64,000 nucleotides of DNA, from positions 1-64,000 of the forward strand of contig CABYPW010000010.1 of the NCBI GenBank assembly GCA_902520885.1, written 5' to 3'. The notes under the pieces were generated by a model. The model did not search any database, had not been told where the DNA came from, and worked only from the letters and a program-made list of their open reading frames with translations. A program made the position numbers and the translations under genes. The DNA is from an uncultured SAR116 cluster alpha proteobacterium (lineage in GTDB: Bacteria > Pseudomonadota > Alphaproteobacteria > Puniceispirillales > Puniceispirillaceae). Shown piece by piece: positions 60,530 through 64,000 of this stretch (position 1 is its first letter; each line of letters starts with the position of its first letter).

Positions 60530-61461
60530 TGACAATATTAGTTATCATAGAACATGACAATGAAAACATTTTACCAGCTACGTTTAATGCTATAACCGCA
60601 GCTTTGAAGTTAGAAAAACCAATTGAAGCGCTGGTCGTTGGAAAAGATGTACAACAAATTTCTGAAGCAGCTTCAAAAATAAAGTTTATTTCTAAAATTA
60701 TCGTGGCTGATAGCGCTGAATATGCTCATAATTTGGCTGAAAATATGGCTCCATTGATAAAACAAATCGCTGAGAATTATTCACATATTTTTACACCCTC
60801 AACAACCTTTGGTAAAAATATTATGCCGCGCACTGCTGCTCTTTTAGACGTTATGCAAATATCTGATATTATAGAAGTAATTTCTTCTGACACCTTTAAA
60901 CGTCCCATCTACGCTGGAAATGCTCTCGCAACCGTAAGATCATCTGACCCAATCAAATTAATTACCGTTCGGTCAACTGCTTTTGAGGCAGCAGAAAAAT
61001 CTGGTGGGGCTGCTGAAATAATGAGTGTTGGGGGAACAGGAAGTATAGGTTTGTCTGAATTTGTGTCATCTGAACAGTCTGGCTCTGAGAGACCTGAACT
61101 AACTTCAGCCGGAATTGTTATTTCTGGTGGGAGAGGAATGCAAGATAAGTCTAATTTTGCTATGTTAGAAAACGTAGCTGATAAGTTGGGCGCTGCTGTT
61201 GGTGCGTCAAGAGCAGCTGTGGATGCTGGGTTTGCCCCAAACGACTATCAGGTAGGTCAAACAGGAAAAGTTGTGGCGCCAGAACTTTATATGGCGGTAG
61301 GTATTTCAGGTGCTATTCAACATTTAGCAGGCATGAAAGATAGTAAAGTGATTGTGGCTATTAATAAAGATGAAGAAGCCCCTATTTTTCAAGTAGCTGA
61401 TTATGGTCTAGTAGCTGACCTATTCGAAGTAATACCCGAATTAGATAGTAAATTATCATAA
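60529..61461 (+). CDS. etfA: Electron transfer flavoprotein subunit alpha
   Basis: The FAD-binding half of the ETF dimer. The C-terminal FAD domain has VISGGRGMQDKSNF, VGASRAAVDAGFAPNDYQVGQTGKVVAPELYMAVGISGAIQHLAGM and VAINKDEEAPIFQVADYGLVADLF. Length 310 is normal. The start codon shares a base with the etfB stop (TAATG). ETF-quinone oxidoreductase is not in the window. Confidence 0.98.
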   Translation: MTILVIIEHDNENILPATFNAITAALKLEKPIEALVVGKDVQQISEAASKIKFISKIIVADSAEYAHNLAENMAPLIKQIAENYSHIFTPSTTFGKNIMPRTAALLDVMQISDIIEVISSDTFKRPIYAGNALATVRSSDPIKLITVRSTAFEAAEKSGGAAEIMSVGGTGSIGLSEFVSSEQSGSERPELTSAGIVISGGRGMQDKSNFAMLENVADKLGAAVGASRAAVDAGFAPNDYQVGQTGKVVAPELYMAVGISGAIQHLAGMKDSKVIVAINKDEEAPIFQVADYGLVADLFEVIPELDSKLS

Positions 61462-61535
61462 GGCATACAAAGCTACTCATCACTAGTGGACCGCTGAATA
61501 ATAAAAAATTTTTGATGGCTTTGAGAGTTACAATA

Positions 61536-62102
61536 TCATAAATCTAGTAACGCTACTTTAGCATTAACCTCATTAATAATCTCAGGCTTTGACCAGTCCA
61601 CTGCTCCAATGTGGAACAATCCCCTTGTCTGATCTGAAGCGATTAAAAATGTGACTGGTAATGCGGATACTTTTAATTTTCTTGCCCAGATAGCTTTAGG
61701 ATCAAAACCTCTCAATAAATTATAGATTTTTTGATTATCTAAAAATACGCTCACATGACTTTTTGGACCTCTATCTGTTGATACGAGCAATATTTCAATT
61801 TGATTTTTCTTTAAATGTTTTGCTGCCTTGTCAAGATGCGGTAGTTCGATGATACAAGGAGCACACCAAGTGGCCCAAAAATTAATCAAAAGGGGTTTTC
61901 CAAGGAATTGTTTCAAATGTAATTCTATGTCATCCTCATAATGTATCGGTGCATCTGGGAAAGGTTCAACAAGTTTCTTCCAGTTTAATTCAGAATGCGC
62001 AGATGAGATTATAAATGGAGATGCTAACAAAGATGCAATGTATGCTGTTTGGTTTAGAAACCTTCTTCTACTTTTATAAATTTTAGGCTGGTAATTTTTC
62101 AT
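61536..62102 (-). CDS. TlpA-like periplasmic thioredoxin-fold protein
   Basis: A thiol-disulfide oxidoreductase of the TlpA/ResA kind. The active site is WATWCAPC (C80 and C83). The N-terminus has SRRRFL at residues 11-16 before a hydrophobic stretch, which resembles a twin-arginine (Tat) export signal. The frame runs to 62357, but the ATG at 62102 gives a proper signal peptide and avoids overlap with argH on the other strand. Possible partners are cytochrome c or copper assembly proteins; none is seen here. Confidence 0.88.
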   Translation of the reverse strand: MKNYQPKIYKSRRRFLNQTAYIASLLASPFIISSAHSELNWKKLVEPFPDAPIHYEDDIELHLKQFLGKPLLINFWATWCAPCIIELPHLDKAAKHLKKNQIEILLVSTDRGPKSHVSVFLDNQKIYNLLRGFDPKAIWARKLKVSALPVTFLIASDQTRGLFHIGAVDWSKPEIINEVNAKVALLDL

Positions 62103-62142
62103 TTCTATTTTATAACACGCGCAAAAAGAAAGATAATAGTGC

Positions 62143-63558
62143 ATGTCAAAAAAAAATAAACAAAAATCATCCATATGGGGTGGTAGATTTAAAGCTGGTC
62201 CTTCCGATTTGATGCAAGAAATAAATTCGTCGATTTCTTTTGATAAAATACTGTATTCAGAAGATATAGAGGGCTCAAAGGCACATGCAAAAATGCTAGC
62301 CATACAAAAAATTATTACCCCTGAAGATTTTAAAGCTATAAAACAGGGGCTAGACAAAATTCATGAGGAAATTGCAGAAGGTCATTTTTCCTTTAGCATT
62401 GAGCTCGAGGATATACACATGAATATTGAAACGAGACTTAGTGAGTTAATTGGTGAACCAGCAAAACGCTTACATACTGCACGTTCCAGAAATGATCAGA
62501 TAGCTACTGACATTAGACTATATTTAAGAAATCAAATTGACCAATTAGATTTTATATTAAAAAAACTTCAGAAAACATTGTGGAACAAAGCTGAGAAAAA
62601 TACTTTAACTCTTATGCCAGGATATACTCACCTTCAGACCGCTCAACCTATAAGTTTCGGATTTCATCTTGCTGCATATATTGAAATGATAGGAAGAGAT
62701 CGGGAAAGATTCCAAGACTGTAGAAAGCGAATTAATGAATCTCCCCTCGGAGCTGCCGCACTTGCTGGCACCTCTTTTCCAATTGATAGACACCTAACAG
62801 CGAACTTACTAGGTTTTGATAGGCCTATGCCGAACGCACTTGATGCTGTTTCATCTCGTGATTTTGCTTTAGAGTTCGCAAGTGCGGCCACCATTTGTGC
62901 TATTCACCTATCAAGACTAGCTGAAGAGATTGTAATTTGGTCTACCGATAGATTTAATTTTATTGAATTATCGGATAATTTCACCACTGGATCTTCAATA
63001 ATGCCACAAAAGAAAAATCCTGATGCAGCAGAGTTATTACGAGCAAAACCAGGCAGGATAATGGGGCATTTTACATCACTGGCAACTATCTTAAAAGGTC
63101 TGCCACTTGCTTACGGCAAAGACTTACAAGAAGATAAGGAGCCTCTGTTCGATACACAAAAAACTTTGTTTATTAGTATTTCTGCAATGACTGGCATGAT
63201 TGAAGACATGCATATTAATGCTACCGCTATGCGTAATGCGCTGCAGAGGGGCCATCCAACTGCTACAGATCTGGCAGACTTTCTTGTTGTTAAATTAGGA
63301 AAAACTTTTCGTGATGCGCATCATATAAGTGGTAAAATCGTTGCGTTAGCAGATGAAAATGAAAGTGCGCTTGAGGACTTAAATCTTGCAGATATGCAAA
63401 AAATTGAACCAAAACTTGACCAATCTGTCTATAACATTCTTAAAATTGATAATGCCTGCAATGCTCGTTGTAGCTTTGGCGGAACTGCTTCAGCTCAGGT
63501 AAAAGAACGATTAAAGGAAGCAGCTGTGCGATTTGATCTCAATGATGAAGAGAAATAG
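62143..63558 (+). CDS. argH: Argininosuccinate lyase
   Basis: Splits argininosuccinate to arginine and fumarate. The signature GSSIMPQKKNPD is present, with the N-terminal WGGRF and TARSRNDQIATDIRLYLR, and TAQPISFGFHLAAY. Length 471 is standard. It is divergent from the TlpA-like gene. The next gene is the LptM-like lipoprotein, nine bases downstream, then lysA, an order known in many proteobacteria. argG is not in the window. Confidence 0.97.
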   Translation: MSKKNKQKSSIWGGRFKAGPSDLMQEINSSISFDKILYSEDIEGSKAHAKMLAIQKIITPEDFKAIKQGLDKIHEEIAEGHFSFSIELEDIHMNIETRLSELIGEPAKRLHTARSRNDQIATDIRLYLRNQIDQLDFILKKLQKTLWNKAEKNTLTLMPGYTHLQTAQPISFGFHLAAYIEMIGRDRERFQDCRKRINESPLGAAALAGTSFPIDRHLTANLLGFDRPMPNALDAVSSRDFALEFASAATICAIHLSRLAEEIVIWSTDRFNFIELSDNFTTGSSIMPQKKNPDAAELLRAKPGRIMGHFTSLATILKGLPLAYGKDLQEDKEPLFDTQKTLFISISAMTGMIEDMHINATAMRNALQRGHPTATDLADFLVVKLGKTFRDAHHISGKIVALADENESALEDLNLADMQKIEPKLDQSVYNILKIDNACNARCSFGGTASAQVKERLKEAAVRFDLNDEEK

Positions 63559-63567
63559 GATGACGTA

Positions 63568-63687
63568 ATGAGAAATATTATATTCTTATTTTTAATATGT
63601 AGTATTTTCATAGTTCAAACATCCTGCGGTAAGAGAGGTATACCTCAACGCCCATCTGAGATTTCACAAGTTAAATCTACAGGTTAA
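63568..63687 (+). CDS. LptM-like small lipoprotein
   Basis: A 39-residue lipoprotein gene too short for usual cut-offs. The signal MRNIIFLFLICSIFIVQTSC ends in a cysteine at residue 20, followed by GKRGIPQRPSEI. The CG-x-x-G-x-x-x-x-P pattern and the argH-lysA position match LptM (YifL), which helps LptD mature in enterobacteria. The start is ATG, nine bases after argH. Assignment is by pattern and position; LptM function here is inferred. Confidence 0.72.
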   Translation: MRNIIFLFLICSIFIVQTSCGKRGIPQRPSEISQVKSTG

Positions 63688-63714
63688 ATTAATACTAACT
63701 TGAGGATAAGTTTT

Positions 63715-64000
63715 ATGATTTCATCAAATACTAATAAAAATAAGATAAGAAATAATCAAAACGGTCTGCAAGATGACCTATTAACTGAACTTGCTGACAT
63801 TTATACGACTCCCTTATATGTATATGATGGTGATAAAATTCTTGAAAATTTTTTAGCCTTTCAAAAGGCTGTATCGATGCTTGATTGCAAGATTCATTTT
63901 GCAGTTAAAGCAAATTCATCAATTGCAATTTTATACTTACTAGGTAAAGCCGGCTCTGGAGCTGATATTGTTTCAGGGGGTGAGCTACAACGAGCGCTAG
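63715..64000 (+). CDS. lysA: Diaminopimelate decarboxylase (partial, C-terminus off the window)
   Basis: Final step of lysine synthesis, decarboxylating meso-diaminopimelate with PLP. Only the first 95 codons are present. The PLP lysine is K65 in HFAVKANSS, and GADIVSGGELQRAL follows, as in LysA. The start ATG at 63715 has GAGG upstream. argH-lptM-lysA is a conserved order. With lysC also in the window, the lysine pathway is represented. Confidence 0.95.
   Translation, partial: MISSNTNKNKIRNNQNGLQDDLLTELADIYTTPLYVYDGDKILENFLAFQKAVSMLDCKIHFAVKANSSIAILYLLGKAGSGADIVSGGELQRAL

Overview
The window looks like one uninterrupted piece of the core chromosome of an AT-rich alphaproteobacterium (roughly one third G+C by eye). 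I infer this from gene order and from families that are mainly alphaproteobacterial: DUF4167 behind prfA-prmC, DUF1178, DUF1289, DUF2889, a bolA / J-domain / cobS / cobT / rpmB neighbourhood, a long dCTP deaminase, a bacterial NDUFAF5-like methyltransferase and a class I lysyl-tRNA synthetase. The short gaps, overlapping genes and low G+C suggest a streamlined, perhaps marine, lineage. I cannot name a genus.

Layout. 1-2503: zinc uptake (znuA divergent from znuC-znuB-zur) around a clear Zur-type palindrome. 2687-4973: a cell-wall M23 peptidase and a MOSC protein. 5031-12730, minus strand: DUF4167, prmC, prfA, hisS, ispG, rodZ-like, lysC (translation termination, tRNA charging, MEP isoprenoids, cell shape, aspartate pathway). 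12830-22933: ubiG, DUF1178, secA, a parvulin foldase, argJ, a Nudix hydrolase, the NDUFAF5-like protein, a glutaredoxin, a nitrilase-family amidase and a Xer recombinase. 23038-28576: a large exported protein of unknown function and a 45-residue membrane protein upstream of it, divergent from aroK-aroB-CorC-like. 28615-33473: DUF2889, bolA, J-domain protein, cobST and rpmB.

33747-49449: pyrD, class I lysS, a DinG/XPD-type helicase, groESL, a COX15-type heme A synthase, aspS, DUF1289, a DJ-1-like protein, a 37-residue lipoprotein, folE, trkH and an unknown lipoprotein. 49563-64000: hslO, argF, argD, dCTP deaminase, an orphan ABC-2 permease, recX, acs, yggT, folD, a small twin-membrane protein, a cobalamin adenosyltransferase, etfBA, a TlpA-like thioredoxin, argH, an LptM-like lipoprotein and the start of lysA.

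Together the genes indicate an aerobic heterotroph: heme A for an aa3-type oxidase, an electron-transfer flavoprotein, acetyl-CoA synthetase, the aerobic cobaltochelatase CobST plus corrinoid adenosylation, and arginine genes (argJ, argF, argD, argH) scattered rather than clustered. I saw no tRNA, rRNA, CRISPR array, insertion sequence or prophage. I did not find a clearly new biological system. The most useful leads are small: two unlisted lipoprotein genes and one unlisted membrane-protein gene, a 12-bp inverted repeat and a 22-bp-period direct repeat in promoter regions, a candidate heat-shock promoter before groES, and several conserved proteins of unknown function.
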